NCBI RefSeq assembly: GCF_900496995.4
Contig: NC_044024.1
Span: 20,586,698-20,650,697 of the forward strand
Direction: 5' to 3'
Source of the DNA: Aquila chrysaetos chrysaetos
Taxonomy: Eukaryota > Chordata > Aves > Accipitriformes > Accipitridae
Length of the DNA stretch: 64,000 bases
The first letter of the stretch is position 1; each line of letters begins with the position of its first letter. The notes under the pieces are model-generated. The model was not told the DNA's origin. It worked only from the letters and a program-made list of their open reading frames with translations, and did not search any database. The position numbers and the translations under genes were made by a program. This document shows positions 9,851 to 24,200 of the stretch, one piece after another.

Positions 9851-12800
9851 ATCCCCACTCTTTGCAAAGACAGCTAGAGGCAAATAATATAAAAGCTCTG
9901 TAAATGCAGCACTTTTTGGCCTGACACGTCTTTAACTACCATTTCACTGCAACTGCTTAGTAGTTGCAAGGACTGAAATGGAATATCCTCCTCTTTCATA
10001 TTCAGAAAGGCAATTCAGGCAAGTGCCTGCCCAGTCAGTTGTCCACCACAGAGTGCACTGGGAGAGCACATGCCCACGACAGATGACATGAGGTTTCGTC
10101 ACAGTGTGGGATTTCATTTCTGCCATACCACCTGCAAGTCATGGCAACCGTGTGACAAATGGGACAGAAGCCTTATGCCTGTATTCTAGGGTTTTCCCAT
10201 AGGGTCAAAGAAACTGTCCATTTTCATTTTCAGGTTATTGCTTATATTATTAATTACTGAAGGGGGGAGATAAAGAGGTCGCTTGTTTTTGTACCTCTTT
10301 AATTTTTATCGGGAGAAAAATTGTACCTTTAAGAACTGTTTAAGATTTTTCCTCTGCTAACAGCTAACGACATTTACCACTGATCTCCTCAGCTGTGGCT
10401 GGAGTATCTTTGGCTCTGAGCCTGCACAGGAAGAATAAGGGAATAATAAGCTGGAGGGCTGTTTTTAGGGGATTTTTGCCTATTGTTTGTTTTCTTCATC
10501 ATGTGTTTGGTGCTTGTTTCCATGAGAAAACTCTAGGTAACCACAGAACTGAGGAAATTCTAGTGTCTTGGGAACTGAGGAGTGAAAGATGAGAAATCTG
10601 AGGGAGAGGAGATTTGCAGGCAAGAAACTGTTTATGTTTTTACAGAACATTCAGCAGTTGCCTGCAGTGCTTTAGCTACAGTGTATTTTTTTTCTGTAGA
10701 CCACCCCAACTTGGCTGCTTAGCAGAATCTGAGAAGAATAAATGAGATATTAGAGATCATTTTAAAGTACTACTTTTATGGACATCATCCCAACTCTATG
10801 GCTATAAATACCCAGCACAAATGAAGCATAATATCTTTACATAGTGTTTTACTGTAATGTTTGTGTTTGTCTTCTTTCCTTCTCTCATTCTCACTCTGTG
10901 ATGAGTGTGTGAAGTCTTAGCCCTGACAGGAGGGGATGACACTTCCCCTCCAGCAAGTGTTATCACCTCTCTGCATCTGCTCGCCTTCTGGAACCACTTA
11001 CAAGGAGACACCTGCAACAGTGGAAATTTCTTTCCCCAAAGGTAGTGTCAAGAAATGCTGCTAGACTTACATTTTTCTCTCTGTTAACGCTGCGTATTGA
11101 CCAGTGGGTCTTTTCAGTGGGCTATGTTCCAGTGGCAAAGTTGCAAATTCTCATTTGGTATAATTTTTAGAGCTTCCATCCCCCAGAAGCATCTGATTGG
11201 AAGGAAGTTGAGTGAAAATTGAAATTCTTGAAGCTCAAAAATTCTGAAAAATAAGCCCTAAGCAACTCTGCTTGAGATTACATAGAGAACCAGCTTTAAG
11301 TCCCTGTCCCTGGTGTTTTTTGGTATTTCGTCTGTCAATCACAAAATCCTCAGCCGCCTTCTGAACTCCTCATCCAAGAAAGGACGCTCACAATTCAGTG
11401 GAGTCCAGTGATCTGGTGACCCAAAACATCCTCCAGTTTATTCAAAAGCTTTCTCCAATTCCAAAACGTTTCTAGAGAACTCATAATTTTCAAGCAGTTC
11501 ATTTAGAAGGAAATGTGCTGAGCAAGATACAGAAATAGTTATTTGCTTTCACTGCCCAGATACGGCTTCTTGAATTTTCCAGTCAAGCTCAAGAACCATT
11601 GGTATTTATTCAAGTAAGATGATGAGATGACTTATTTTCAGTTGGCAATTAGTACATTGGCTTTAGGGAATGAAAACTGTGTTACATGAGAAACAAGAAC
11701 AGCAACATCAACAAAAGATTTTTGTCTGTTCCTTGTGCCAGTTTGTGTTGTGTGTAAATCTGTAATTCTCAGCTGCCTCACCATCACCCATGTCTGGAAT
11801 CTGGGGTGTGCCTGTGGTGTGGAGTGACTTGCCTTTGCTAGTTCTTTGTCAGGCTTGTGTCAGAGAACACTTTAGGAAACTAAGGGCTTGTTTAGCCTGC
11901 CGAGATCCATTCTAGTGAATCCATGACACTGTCATCCCTAGACTTTTGCACTTTTGACTTGGAATGAGGTTAACCTTCTATTTGAAACCCTGCAGATTTT
12001 TAATACCAGTCTTCGCTTCAGAAGCTCCCATCATGGGGATCTCAAGGGGGATCCAAGCAGGTGAAGCCATGACTGCAATTTTCTAGAATAAGTGCAGTGA
12101 TAAGGAAGAGCTACATGGGCACTCGATATGTGTGTGGATTGGTTTATCTCCTCTTTATCTCCTCTTTTTAATCCCTTGGGTTTGGGAGTGGAAATAACCC
12201 CCCCTTTTTTCCTTCCTGCTTCTTGGATGGAGAAAAAAATAGAAGATGAACCCTGCCCTTCTGTGCCTTTCTTGCAGAGAGCTTGTGAGGTAGTAGGCAA
12301 TGTCTCAATTAATGTGCTTCCTGTTTTTTGATAAACTGACTTCTTCTTGTAGGTTTTTCCAGATTTGATTTGACTGATGTGTGTGATGAGTGGAGTTGAA
12401 ACATTCTCTTGATGGTTAATAACCATCCAGGAAACAAACTCAGCTTAGCATCCCTGTCCAAGGGGCATGAAGTGTGAACTACAGAAGGGCTGCAAAGTCA
12501 TATTTTCAGAAATCAGAAATTAATTATTAATTAATTAATTCAGAAATCTGAATTAACTCAGCCAAGAAGACAGACATCTAAACACACAAAGCTCTGCTCA
12601 TTATTAATGTTAAGATACCAAACACACATTCTGTGAAACACTTTATTTAAAGTGGAACTTACCTGTGTTTACTAGAAAGGGCAGAATATCTCATGAGAGA
12701 TTGCATAGGATATCCTAAGTCTCGATCTGAACTTCCCTCTGGAGAGTCCAGGCCTTGGCTGCTTTTTACTTAACTCTGAGACTGAAATTAGGACTAGGGT

Positions 12801-14297
12801 GAAGTTTTGCCTCTTTTGAGATCAGGACAGTCTTATTTTTGAATCCGAGTAAGCATGTGCTTTTTTTAAAAAAAAGCTATTTTTAAAGAATTTGAGGCAC
12901 AGCTTCCAATTTTCTATTTGGAGTTTGTTCTGGTTCCCAATGAGAGAGTGAAGTTGGATATCAATGGATATACCATTTGTGCTTACAAGCAATTACAGCT
13001 GCAATTGATTGCACACAAAATTAGAAGCAATTTAAGAAAAAAAAAGTCTAATTTTAAGAGCTCTAAGCCATTTGTCCAGAAGTGTTTTAATGCATATGAA
13101 CAAGGACTGTTCATTTCCTTTTGTTGTGTGTCTGAAGTTTGAATAAGGTGCTTATGGAGTGCAAGTTGTTACAATGGAGATGGATTTTTTTATTGGTTGA
13201 ATTGCTTGAGAAATACGTTTTATGTAATGAAGCACTGATTACCTAAATTAGAAAACCAAAAAAATGCTGTTGTCTCATTTGGTAGGAGGCAGAGATTTTG
13301 TGGACAACTGAAAGCTTGCTTAAAGGCAATCTGTGACCCACTCCATACTATTCTTATGCTAATGTGAGAATGGGTATCCTGGGCACCATCTGCTGTCCCT
13401 GAGGTCCCGGCCTTGGGCATTCAAAATTGGTTTGCTTTATTAATGCTAGGCCATCCAGAACAGCAGCAGTGCATTTGTTATATAGTCTATGAAATCAGAA
13501 GTTCCAACTGTAAGCATACAGAGATAATTGTCACTTTTAATAATACACTCAAACATGATAGCTACCACTTTGTCCAACCTCTTAGGCAAAGATGCCGTCT
13601 TCCCAGCTGTAGTTACCTTCAGCAAATCCAACAAAGGCCTCTTTGGCTTTTCAGGGTGATGGATTTTACATCCTTGGAAGGTCGTTTCATTATATACAAG
13701 ATGGAGTTTTTGGCTGGCTCTGTGTTTTAACTTTTGTAAATGCCCCCTAGAGAGACAGAGGAGTGTCTTGATATAAATCAAAATTAATAAATAGGATATA
13801 CGATGTGATTATTTTTAGAGGGGCTAAAGGGATGGGCTATCAAATATCCTCAACTAGTCTAATTAAGCCAGTTGAGGCTTAAAGGACACCAGGCATGAGT
13901 TTTGCCTAAGCTTATTGGCAGAACAAATGGCTACAATCTCAGTTGTAAGTATCTTAATAAAGTCTCCTCTAATGATGATTCTGTTTGTGCTTATTAGCTA
14001 TATAGTTATTTCGGTGTCCATGGCTCTAATTAGAAAGCAATTCCTCCTTCTGTTCAAGTATCTGGGTACTTAGATTGCTCCTTATCAAGTACCCGTGAGA
14101 TACAAGTCAGGATGGTTCAACTGCTAGCCAGCAAGCTCGGTCCGTCTGACCTGCTGCCTTGGGTCTGTGGTCTCGAAACAGGCAGAGCACATGAAGCTCA
14201 GAAACTGCCTATCTCCTACTTCATCCTTATCAGCGGTATGGGACAGCTCCTGAGCTGACACCCAGTCTCCAGCCTTCTGTAGAAAATAGCATCTTGG
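9851..14297. other. Gene-poor non-coding stretch
   Basis: Short frames only. Low-complexity ATTA/AATT sequence lies at 12515-12545, flanked by direct CAGAAATC copies. On the minus strand a strong donor CACAG|GTAAGT lies at about 12661-12672, with a CCCTTTCTAG acceptor-like motif about ten bases upstream. No coding frame accompanies it. Confidence 0.5.
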
Positions 14298-14400
14298 CTT
14301 CCATTTTACAGGTGAGTAAAGTGAGGCATGGCTAATACTGTGCCTTGGGTCCTCAGGCCTGAATCAGCACTGGGAGCGTTAAGGCCGTGTCAGATTCAGC
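14298..14400 (+). mobile_element. MIR/CORE-SINE relic, sense
   Basis: TTCCATTTTACAGGTGAGTA followed by AAGTGAGGCATGG matches the conserved MIR core (CCATTTTACAGATGAG, then GAGGC). The rest is degraded. The A-to-G change after TTTACAG creates an AG|GTGAGT junction at 14311/14312. Confidence 0.55.
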
Positions 14401-17400
14401 CCCAAACTGCTCACAGTGGGAGTATAGGGGGAACTGAAGATGTTAGGAGTGTGGGGAAAGAGTGAGGTGACGGTAAAGCAATGTGACAGGCAGTGGTCTC
14501 AGCTGATGTCAAGCTTTTTGTGGTGTCCTGGTGAAAGAGCATGTTATGGCGGAATGGGAAAGGAACAGGTTGCCCAAGGCTGTTGGCTGATCCAGTGAGA
14601 GTGTAATTTTGGGTTTGTGAGTCTGACTCTCCTGATCTCTCCATTTCAACATGATGTGTGTGCAGAATTTATTTACAGTGACCTCTGTGATGGAAAAAAA
14701 TCAGCCAATGAACAAATCATCTCCAGTTACCTAAGTAAGCAACATACAGCCAACAGGGAGAACAACTTTCAGTAGCTGCTTTTGTCCCCTCCCTTGCCTC
14801 CAGAGCTTTCAGTTGTTTCTTTCAGTTATGGGTGAAGGAGACAAGCACTCCAGGGCCAGGGAAAATGAGAGTTAATTACACTGTGGAAGGGGATTGTTGC
14901 ACAATGCTAGTTCTTTCCCATCCCTGTCTCAAGCACTTGAGAGTACAACGGAGCAAACAGAGGTGTTCTTCAGTACCATCCTTTGCTTATTCTGGAAGCA
15001 TTGGAAATACAAAGCTGGACCGTAAATGAAGACGATAAGGAGAAGGCTTCTCTTTGGTCTCAGCATTTGTGTAAGTTGTGCCAAGGTCAAGTGAAATTCA
15101 GCAGAGGTAGATTTAATATTACATACACATTTTAAAAAAGAATAATATTTTAACAGCGTGTGTATGCACTCCTTAATGTTCTGGATGAAACTGTTTCAAA
15201 AATCTTAAAAAAAGTAGTTATTGCTTTGGTCTCCTTGCTGTAAAAACTAGAAGGAAGTCCCTGAGACAAGCAACGAGGAGACAATATTTGTATCTGGAGG
15301 ACTAAGTAGAAGAGTGGGATATGAAAGATTGTTCTAGAAATCACTCTAGGTAATATTCACCCTTGGATCCATCTCCCTCACTTTCTGGGATTACTTACGT
15401 GTCACTCCTGCATTTGGCACATGGAAAAGAATCCTCATTTAAGAAATGCTGTCTTAATGGAATGCTGGTGTAAAACAGAGGTGAAGAAAGGGGAGATGTG
15501 GCATTCTACAAAATAACGAGGGGGAAGCTGACAAGAATGTCGCCTTTGACTCAACTGAGGTGCTGAACTTGTACTGAGATCTGAGTACAGAAGACACGCT
15601 TACAGATTGCTGATTACTCTTAAATTTCTCAGCGATTGAGAATGATCAACTTCTGGTAAAGTAGGGCACTCACTGACAGGAGATACATTGTCAGGCTGTC
15701 AGCAGGGGCTGCCACACTGTTGTATTGTCAGCTGCCCAAATTAAAGTTGTTCAGTATGTAGGTGCACCTGCTTATGAATGTGGCCCTATAGGTGCATATG
15801 CAGAGCTAGTGCAAGCACTGAACCAGGTATTAGAGGTTCAAGGTCCCTCATCCGTCAGGGCAATCTCATCTCACATCAGGGACTAGTATTTGAATCTGTC
15901 ACATCTCAGCTCAGTCAATCCCAATAATCACTGGGTTTGCATGTCCTGATTGGAAAGACTCCCATTTAAATGTGGACAATGCTTCAGAATGATTCTGCTA
16001 CATTCAAACCCTGGAATAGGTTTGTTTTCAACTCATTGTAGAAGGCATTGAAATACTGAAACCTCAAAAACTGCCACGAAGCAAAATAATTGTCTTCTTA
16101 TCAGATCTTGTATGCATTACCTTCAGCTCACACACAGCTGGGACTGAAGAATATCTGCAGGGGTTGTTTATATAAACGCACAGCAGAGAGTACTTAAATG
16201 CTTATTATCATCTGGGATGCAGATCTCCTTCAGCACTTGACCAAAAAATTCTGCTCTGCCTGCACCTTGCTGATGCCTGTACATACAGGTAATTATAACA
16301 GTACATGGTGTGAAATAGTAAACCATTCAAGTTAAGTTCTGGTGTTCCTAATTTGTTCTTCTCTTGCCAGATATTATACTGACAGGCTTGACTGAACGCT
16401 TTTGAAATATGTTTTTAGTTTCTTCCCTTGAAGTAATATGTGCCACTCCATTGGAAGACAATTGACAGTAACAACTAGGTTCTGATGAGTGCAGGAAATC
16501 AGAAACGGCCAGAAGTGACTATTTTTAGAAATTAAGAGTTGGTGGCTGCGCATGTCAGTGCTGTGTTCATTGTTTTTCATTGTTGGCTGGATAGGAAAAA
16601 TAGTCCTGTTAGCACGCTGGTGCGTACATGAGGCGTAGGGATATCTATCAAAATCTATCGAGGTGCTTTGAAAAGTTGTGAAATAGCATTTCTGCAAAGG
16701 ATGCGGAAGCTCTTGGAGAGACTGCAGGGGTGCTAGACAACCTTTCAAGCCTTTATCACAGCCTGGCAGTCTCCATCTTCAAGAAGGCCACACTTTGTTG
16801 TACACAAACAACAGCAAGGGAAAGTTTGTGTCCAAAGAAGTTAAAAAGAAATTGTGAAGAGAGATATATTCAGAGATGGCAGGACTGCAATGGGCAAGTC
16901 TTGGTTCTTCTGTGCAAGACTTTCTAGAGTGACAGCTTTAGTTAGGGATAGTGTAATTATTTGCTTTTGGAACGCCTAATATTGTTTCCTTCAAGCTGAG
17001 TTAACTTAACTTACTGCCACAGCATATTTCATTTGTTCCCTTGTCAGCAGCTACTGGATGTCTTCTGTTCTCCTTGGAAGGACAGTTGGGGAGGCCAGAG
17101 GACAAGGATGGCTCCGAGACACTGGATGCTGACAGTGGCTCAGCTTTGGTCTTGATTATCTTTGCGTTTCTAACTTGATCTAAACTGAGCCAGGTACTTG
17201 GTTCCCAGGTAGGTATTTTAAGATGCTGAGATGCCAGTGTTACACAAGTATTTTGAAAAACAGACCTTCTCTCCTTCTCCCTAAACATGGTGACATTTGC
17301 TGCTGCTTGGTGCGATGATCCAGCTGGGAATCAAAGCCTCATGGTTAACCAGGGACTGGCACTAGGAAGCTAGAACTTGTTCTTGCACCCGTTTTCAGGC

Positions 17401-18364
17401 TTAACATACAGTTAGATATGGTGGATGGGCTCTGGAAGCTATTAATTATAATAGCAGTGAGAGTACCTCCCCCCCTACCTTGCAAAACCAGGAGGAGGCT
17501 GAGCACAAGTGCTTCTAATAGAGTACCTGAGCTGGGCATACCTGTCCATGCTGGGATGACTGTTGGCTGGAAAACAAGAGCTACAGTATGCTCTTCCCAG
17601 TCACCAGCTTCTCCTTTCCCAGAATTCTTGTGAGTACTCGCTTTCTACCTGCAGATTAAAACATCTTTAAACCTTAAAAAAACATCTTGTGGCATGATTT
17701 ACATCCTTCCATTTGTGCACAGTCATGGTTCTTTTCTAAGCAGAAAGGGAAGATGTTCTAGCAGAATACAGGTGGGGAAGAAAGCTGAATAAAATAGTAA
17801 CAGCAAAGGAGATGGGAAGAGCAAGACGGCTCTTTTCCTCCCGATGGTTCTGTTCATCTCGTGGTGCTGCTGGGACACCTTCCGCTCACAGGCCCATACT
17901 ACATGCGCTCAGCAAGAACTCTTTCTCAGCTCTGTGTGTGTACGAGGCAACTGATTTGCAAGGCCCAATTTAAACTGTTAGATCAAAATGCTTGCAGCTC
18001 TGCATAAGCTTCCTCAGGAGAAAGGAATGTTTTCTCATTCCTGTCTTACTTCATATTTCACAGCTGCAGTTCGTCTTGTTTTCCCCCTGCCTAAGGCCCA
18101 GCAAGTGCTGCAATGCACAAGGGTTTAAAGGATTATTTATTTTAGGGCATTGATGCCTTCTTTGAAAAGCTTTGTATGTTTAGTTTGTTTTACCAGGGAC
18201 TCTTACTAGAGCAGCATGGGGAGTTTGCAGGGAGAAAAGGGAGGCAGTAAATATGCATATCTCTTCCAAAGATGTGTTATTTAAAGATAGGTCTCTCAAA
18301 TTATCTTAAGCAGGATGGATTGTGATGGTCTTTGCTCCTGCATTCATTTTTCTTTCGCAGTGGC
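14401..18364. other. Gene-poor non-coding stretch
   Basis: No frame here exceeds about 125 codons and none has a recognisable product. I saw no named repeat in it. Confidence 0.45.
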
Positions 18365-18500
18365 TGTACATCCCACTTTTTCCACCTTAGTATAACTCCA
18401 TCTCTGATTGCACTGATAGCTGAATGTCCTTAAGTTATCCAACACAGGTGAAAATGGTAGGAAAATTAACTTCCATTAACTTCAGTAGGAACATGATTAG
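18365..18500. repeat. Possible ancient amniote SINE relic
   Basis: TAGTATAACTCCATCTCTGA followed about 80 bp later by CCATTAACTTCAGTAGGA recalls the CTCCATTGACTTCAATGGAG unit of old amniote dispersed repeats. The evidence is weak. Confidence 0.28.
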
Positions 18501-21165
18501 CCCTTAGCTGCACCATCTCCAGCCAAAACTGATTCTGGTTATAGTGTAGGAAGTGAAGCATCAGTAATAAACAGCTACCAAGTCCTGATCTCTGGCCAAT
18601 GGTCCTTTGCATCATTATGGCAATGGTATGTTGCTGCTCTGCTTCTAAGAAAACTTCATGGAAAAGGAGACAGTCTTGTACCTTGGAAGAATAGCTTGGA
18701 AACAGCCATGATGGCTCTTGAAAGCTTTCAGCCTGGTAACTTGTTGAGTGTCCCAGCCATCTTGTCATCCAGGGTGATCTAGCAGCATGGATTCTTATAG
18801 TTTGGTTAGGCTACTGCTGAGCAGTGCGGTCTTACAGATGTTGATACGCTGCCAGCAAAAGAGTGCAAGGACATGGCTTGCCCCATTAAATGGGAGGTGT
18901 CCCTTTCAAGTCGTAAGGGAGGAGACCGAAGTGTGACCTTCCTGCCAGCCTGAGATCCTGAGAGGGTGGACTCTTGTTTCATGCCAAGCTTTTATTTGAT
19001 TATTTCCACTAATAGGTGCATCATCTTGCCACCCCCCTTCTCCCAGAAAATAATTCAACAGCGGAACTCAGAGAATGTGGCAAGGCTGAAATATATAAAT
19101 ATATGTTAAAAACTCCCTCTCTCTATAGAATCATTTGCATTTTTTAATTCAAGGGGGAACTTGAAAGTACATCTGTAGTGTGCCACTTATCAGCCTCTCT
19201 GATGTCTGGTAGGCTTTTATCAGCTTAGGGCTAGTTTGTCCTGCTGTATATGGGAGTGCTGGAGGAGTAGGTTGGTTTAGACATGCTGGTGTAATGTGAT
19301 ATATACAATTAATGTTGTGCTCCCTCATCTCCCACCCTCAAAGGGAGTAAGATACAAAGCTAAGTCTTGCCTTAAGCCTTCCCCAGAGCTTTGGAAATGT
19401 TTGGATCAAGGCCTCCATCCCAAACCTGGGGAGATATTGATGGGTTTAGTAAAGCCTCGATGTCTGTCTCATACAGCCAAAGGGCACAAAGTCTCCTGCA
19501 GTATCTCAGGCTGCATGAAGTGAGTGTGACAATTCCAACAACGTAAGAGGTTTCCTCTGAAATACATTTTGTATAGATCTGTAAGTCCAAGCGCAAATAC
19601 GCTTGATTATTGAATGTTGATGTCCCCTTTGTGATCATTGGGAGAGACTGGGTAACAGACTAAGTCCGACCCAACAGCATCCACAAGGGGAGAAAACATT
19701 TCCAATACCTTTTTTTACCCACAAGAAACCTGTACCGTTATTCACTTCAATGCATTATCATCAGTCTGATGAGGTTGTATATTTTTCCTAAAATCCTAGC
19801 TTCAGAAGTCAGGTGATTTATGGGAAGATTCTCTGTTTTCATTTAGAAGAAAGTGTCTAGTTCTCCTTGCTGTGGAGGGAAAAAAAGGAAGGCTTGAATA
19901 CATAGCTCCAAAAGGCAGGAACACCATAAGGCAAATAAAACATAAAATATCTAAAAACATCTTGTTTTCTAAGCCAATCTCATTATTTTTTAGGATCTGA
20001 GTAATGAGTAATGATTTTTGAATGCCCAGGTTGGCTTTGGAGACAAGAGACCCGATTTTCACAAGTGCTAAGTACTTTACTCCAGCTGTCACACCTATAA
20101 AAATCACCCATTAAAATCATGCCTGAGGTCCAGTAGTCAGACATACACAGTTGCGGGGTGGAGAGAAGAAATGCAGATAGCATGGCATATACAGAGCTTT
20201 ACCATACCTGCGATATGTCATGGTAAATGTGAACTATGTTAAGCAACATTGTCTTCTCTGAGGCAGAAACAAGAAATAACAGTAGAGTCTTCTTCATATA
20301 GTCTTTTTGGTCTTTCATAAAGTAAAATATTAATGTAAAAATATTATGAACTAGTTATGAAATCGGCATAGCTGAAATTTACATCTAAGGAACAAATTAG
20401 GTTAAAGGGAGGGGGAAGTAGAGAAAAACACATGATAGCAAAGGGAAGCCAGAAAGGATCTTTCTCTGGGGAATATCTTGAAGTAAAACTGAGGAAATTG
20501 GGAATTTTGTCTTCATTTGAAAAAAGGGGTGTGTGGATACCAGTGCAAAGTCTTAATGGAGACAAAGCCCATCTTCCAGTGTTATTTTATTACAAATTTT
20601 GCTGTTTTGAGGTTTTCCTTAAGGCTTCAGCTCTTAGATTCAGGGGAGACTCTCAACATCCCTTAAGGAAGTAATTTCTTATGTTCCCCATCCACGAAAG
20701 AGTAAGTGGAAATGTGAGCCAGCTGCATGTTAAAGAGGAGAAACCTTCCTCCATCCCCAACCCCAAGATTGCTGTTTGTGTGTATTTATTTTTGCGGCCT
20801 GACTCTTGATTGTCAACTGCTGGGGGTTAGTGATATTCCAGCTTTTACCCCAAGGTCACTGATTGAACCTTGTTGTACACTTCCCAGTGGAGTTTACCTC
20901 ATTTAGCACTCTCAAGGTCAGGATGGCAGTGCTGCATCTCTGCTAGACTTTAATCTAAGGATAACAATTTCCCCGTAAATACACTTTTTGGTCTTTCTGC
21001 AGTGAAGGTAGGCTTTTTTGAACGTTCAGGTTCAGGCCCAGCAAATTACCAGAAATAATAGCAGCAGTCAAAGCTTTGAATGTTCTGTACTTTTAAAATA
21101 ACCTAAAATTTTATAACAGAAATAAAAGGGGAGAAATTGCCTGACATAAAATTTTGGGAATCAGT
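18501..21165. other. Gene-poor non-coding stretch
   Basis: Short frames only; AT-rich around 19086-19110 and 20280-20350. No repeat or RNA gene was recognised. Confidence 0.45.
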
Positions 21166-21205
21166 ATATTTTGTTTGTTTGTTTGGATTGTTTTTACAGG
21201 TAAGT
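21166..21205 (+). other. Candidate recursive splice site
   Basis: A long T-rich tract with TTTG repeats (21166-21196) ends in ACAG at 21199 and is joined directly to GTAAGT at 21200-21205. This is the juxtaposed acceptor-donor arrangement of recursive splice sites known from long introns of flies and vertebrates. A further donor-like GTAAGC lies about 50 bp downstream (near 21251) and could define the short recursive-splicing exon expected in vertebrates. It would function only if a long plus-strand intron crosses this point, which the window does not prove. Confidence 0.4.
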
Positions 21206-24200
21206 CTGGCATGAAGCATGTGAATCTGTTTTTGAGTTACTGGCAACAAATTAGTAAGCCACATGCTCAGTCTTTGAGATACGTTTTATGTTTAAAAGAT
21301 GCTATAAAAGAAATGGTTTTTCCAGCAGGTCCTCTGGGCTTTGCAGGTTCTTTTGATGGGGAAGGAAGATGACTTGGCTTTTGAGTGAAGATGATAGAAA
21401 GTTGTGTGCGTGAATACCAGTAAAGAGAGTCCTTAACATGGGTGTATAATATATATTCTACCTGCTCATTTTTCCGAAGAATATATATACATCAAAACCA
21501 AAAGTCCCTCTGTGAAGAGTGCCGAGCCAAACCGTCCTAACAGAGGGCTCTGAATAAGCTCCTTTCACTCCACAATTCTACTTGTGCTTTTCAGTGAAAT
21601 AAGCTGGTATTTCCACCTACGTGTTCTGTTATAGGAAGCCTTTCTCTGTCTACTGGGGATATTCCTCAATGTGAAGGGTACACAAAATCTCTCTCCCTGC
21701 AAGTGAAAAAAGAGAGCTCAGTTTTGTACAATGTAGTGGTAGCTGGCAGATGAAACTGTGTGTCCGCAGAAAGAGAAAAGTATTCTTTTTTCTATATAAA
21801 GGGGCTTAAAGTGGGTTAATTAACACTGACCCCATTTAAAGGGATGGCTTATGCGCCTGCTTGACAGAGGGGAAGTTAGAGTCTCACATGTGTTCGTGGA
21901 AACCTCTCTTTCAGTGTATTTGTAGCCCCGTGCTGGGCTGAACAGGCAATGAAGCCTGACAAATCAAGCAGCTGTTTGCCCCACAATAAGCCAGCTGGTT
22001 TGAAATCCAGGCTGTGTCGTGGAGTCCCTTGCATATTCAAAACCAGGGCATATTTGCTCCTTTAATTAGTGTTCCCCCTGGTCCTTGGAATATGGGTTTG
22101 TGACAGGGGGCTTGTTAACAGAAGATCAAGAAAGATTTCCTGCTTTCCCAGCCTCTCCAAGGGGGAGAGGAGGAGGACAGCTGGGGGACCACTCACTGCA
22201 CGGGAGGGTTGCGGTGTGGCTAAGGCTGAGTTTCGGCAATGGAAGAGGGGATGGAGGAAAGCTGTCCCTGCTCATTGCAGACAGGGTTTATGTCAAACCA
22301 GTACTGTGCATTTTGAGCTGAACTACAGCAATGTTTAAACTTGAGGGAGGATTCTGGCACGGTTGCAGTTCGGAGATGTGGTCTTTAGGACTTTAAACTT
22401 TTCCTTGGGCCCATCTCTCATCAGGTGCGTGGAGGAGGCTACAAAATACAGCTGTCTTGGTGGTTAAGTCTGTAGCGGAGGGTCCAGCCTGCGTGATTCC
22501 AGCAGAGATCCCACACAGATGTGCCCTCCACCAGCTCCAGAAGCAAGAGGGAAACCTCCTGTGTGACTAATGTAATGCAACTAAGTAGGCGCCTCTTAAA
22601 TGACTGACTTAGCTGAACCCTGATGATTCAGTGTCTTTTGCCCCTGCAGGTCTTTTCCTGACAAGGTAGCACAGTCCTCATAGCCTTGCTGATAAACCCA
22701 TGGCACTTAAGAGCACAATGAAGGAATTTACCTGATGCTTCCAATCTCCACAGGGGATATTGCCTCTTGGTGTCCTTTATCAGTTACTTCTTCTGGTGAT
22801 ACAATCAGGATGCTGCTGGTATTGAAGTATTATTAGTAACACTGAGAGCTGTCAGATCACTTTGGGTGGATTTTCTCTCTCTCTTCTTATTGTGTAGGAG
22901 AGGCAAGGCAAACCCTGCATTTCCAGGGAAACAAAACGTATTAAACTTCCAATAAAGCTTCTTTTTAAAATGAACAATAATAAATTAGCAAACTGCTGAG
23001 TGGGGTCATTTGTTCCATGGAAGCAAAGTATTGATCTCCCCCCAAGATTCACCATTTTTTTTTACTCATTTCAGCAGTATAATTGGGAATGGACTAAACT
23101 GTGACTCATTTTAACCCTTTGTTTGTAGGAATGGTGTTAGGAAAAATCCAAATGAGGAGAAAATGGAAATTGGTATTTAGTGTCTCAGAAAATTGTGGCA
23201 AATTAAAATTTACTGATTTTTCTTCTTATTATTGCCTGCTTTTAAAGCTTGCAGAGAAATGGAGAAGCAAGTCTGAAGAATCTCATCAGAAAACCTGATC
23301 AGTCCCTTCCTTCTCTATTTTACCTTGAGAGAGAAAGGCGAAGTTCAAACTGAAAAATGGGCCATGGATAACAGCTGAAAGACCTTATTGCATACAAAGC
23401 AGTGGGCTGGAATATAAGAATTATCTGCCAAGAGGTGTCTTCAAGGAAAACTACACAGTAGGATTTGAAGAAGTAGAAAAATTTTGCCAGTGATAACGGC
23501 TTTGGCAGCTCTGAAGCAAAGACAATGTAGAGGGCAGCAAGTTGTGAGGTTTTTAGGCTGTAGCGTCTGCTCTTTGAGAGGATCCCCTTTTGCACAGAAG
23601 CATTCTGTGTGATCAAAAAATGTGTAGTAGGGGGGCAGGACGGGGCTGATTGCCTGCCCAGAAACTTCAGAGCTTCTTGGAAGTAGCACTGAAGTAAACA
23701 AGAGCATGGCAGATCATCTTCCTCTGTGCAGCATTAGCTGCTGAAAATAAATTGTACATGTTGTTTAATTAATTAAATTTCCAAGCTGTGTAATAGCATG
23801 TTTTCTGGAGAGATACTTTAATGGCACCACAAAGTGTCCTTGAGCAAATTAAAAAAGACATTACTTTGAAAGGTAGCTGCTCTGAGCCACACAGGAACTT
23901 TTGGGAACTGCCTGGGATGTCTCAGGCAGAAAGACACATCTTTGTTATCAGGCGGATAGTCCATGCTCCTGGGCATCCACTGAGACAGGGAAAGATCTGC
24001 CATTCCCAGGAGAACCTTATAATGTGGCTTTTGGTGGGGAATTCTGCCGCCAGCCCTCCAGAGGGGAAGGAACTTGTGGAGTTCACAAGACTCAGCTGCT
24101 CTGAGAGCTGACAGCAAACCTGCCCACAGCCTCAGGAAAACCCACATGTGCGCTGCCTTGTGGACCTGAGCCCAGCAAACCCAGTGAGATGATTCCCACT

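Noticed and set aside
12283..12310. TGAGGTAGTAGG, identical to the first 12 bases of let-7
   Set aside because: The next bases depart from let-7 and no complementary arm follows within hairpin distance, so it is not a microRNA precursor.
21443..21491. AT-rich inverted repeat
   Set aside because: The stem is composed mostly of AT steps and has an unpaired base; expected by chance in AT-rich DNA and not RNA-gene-like.
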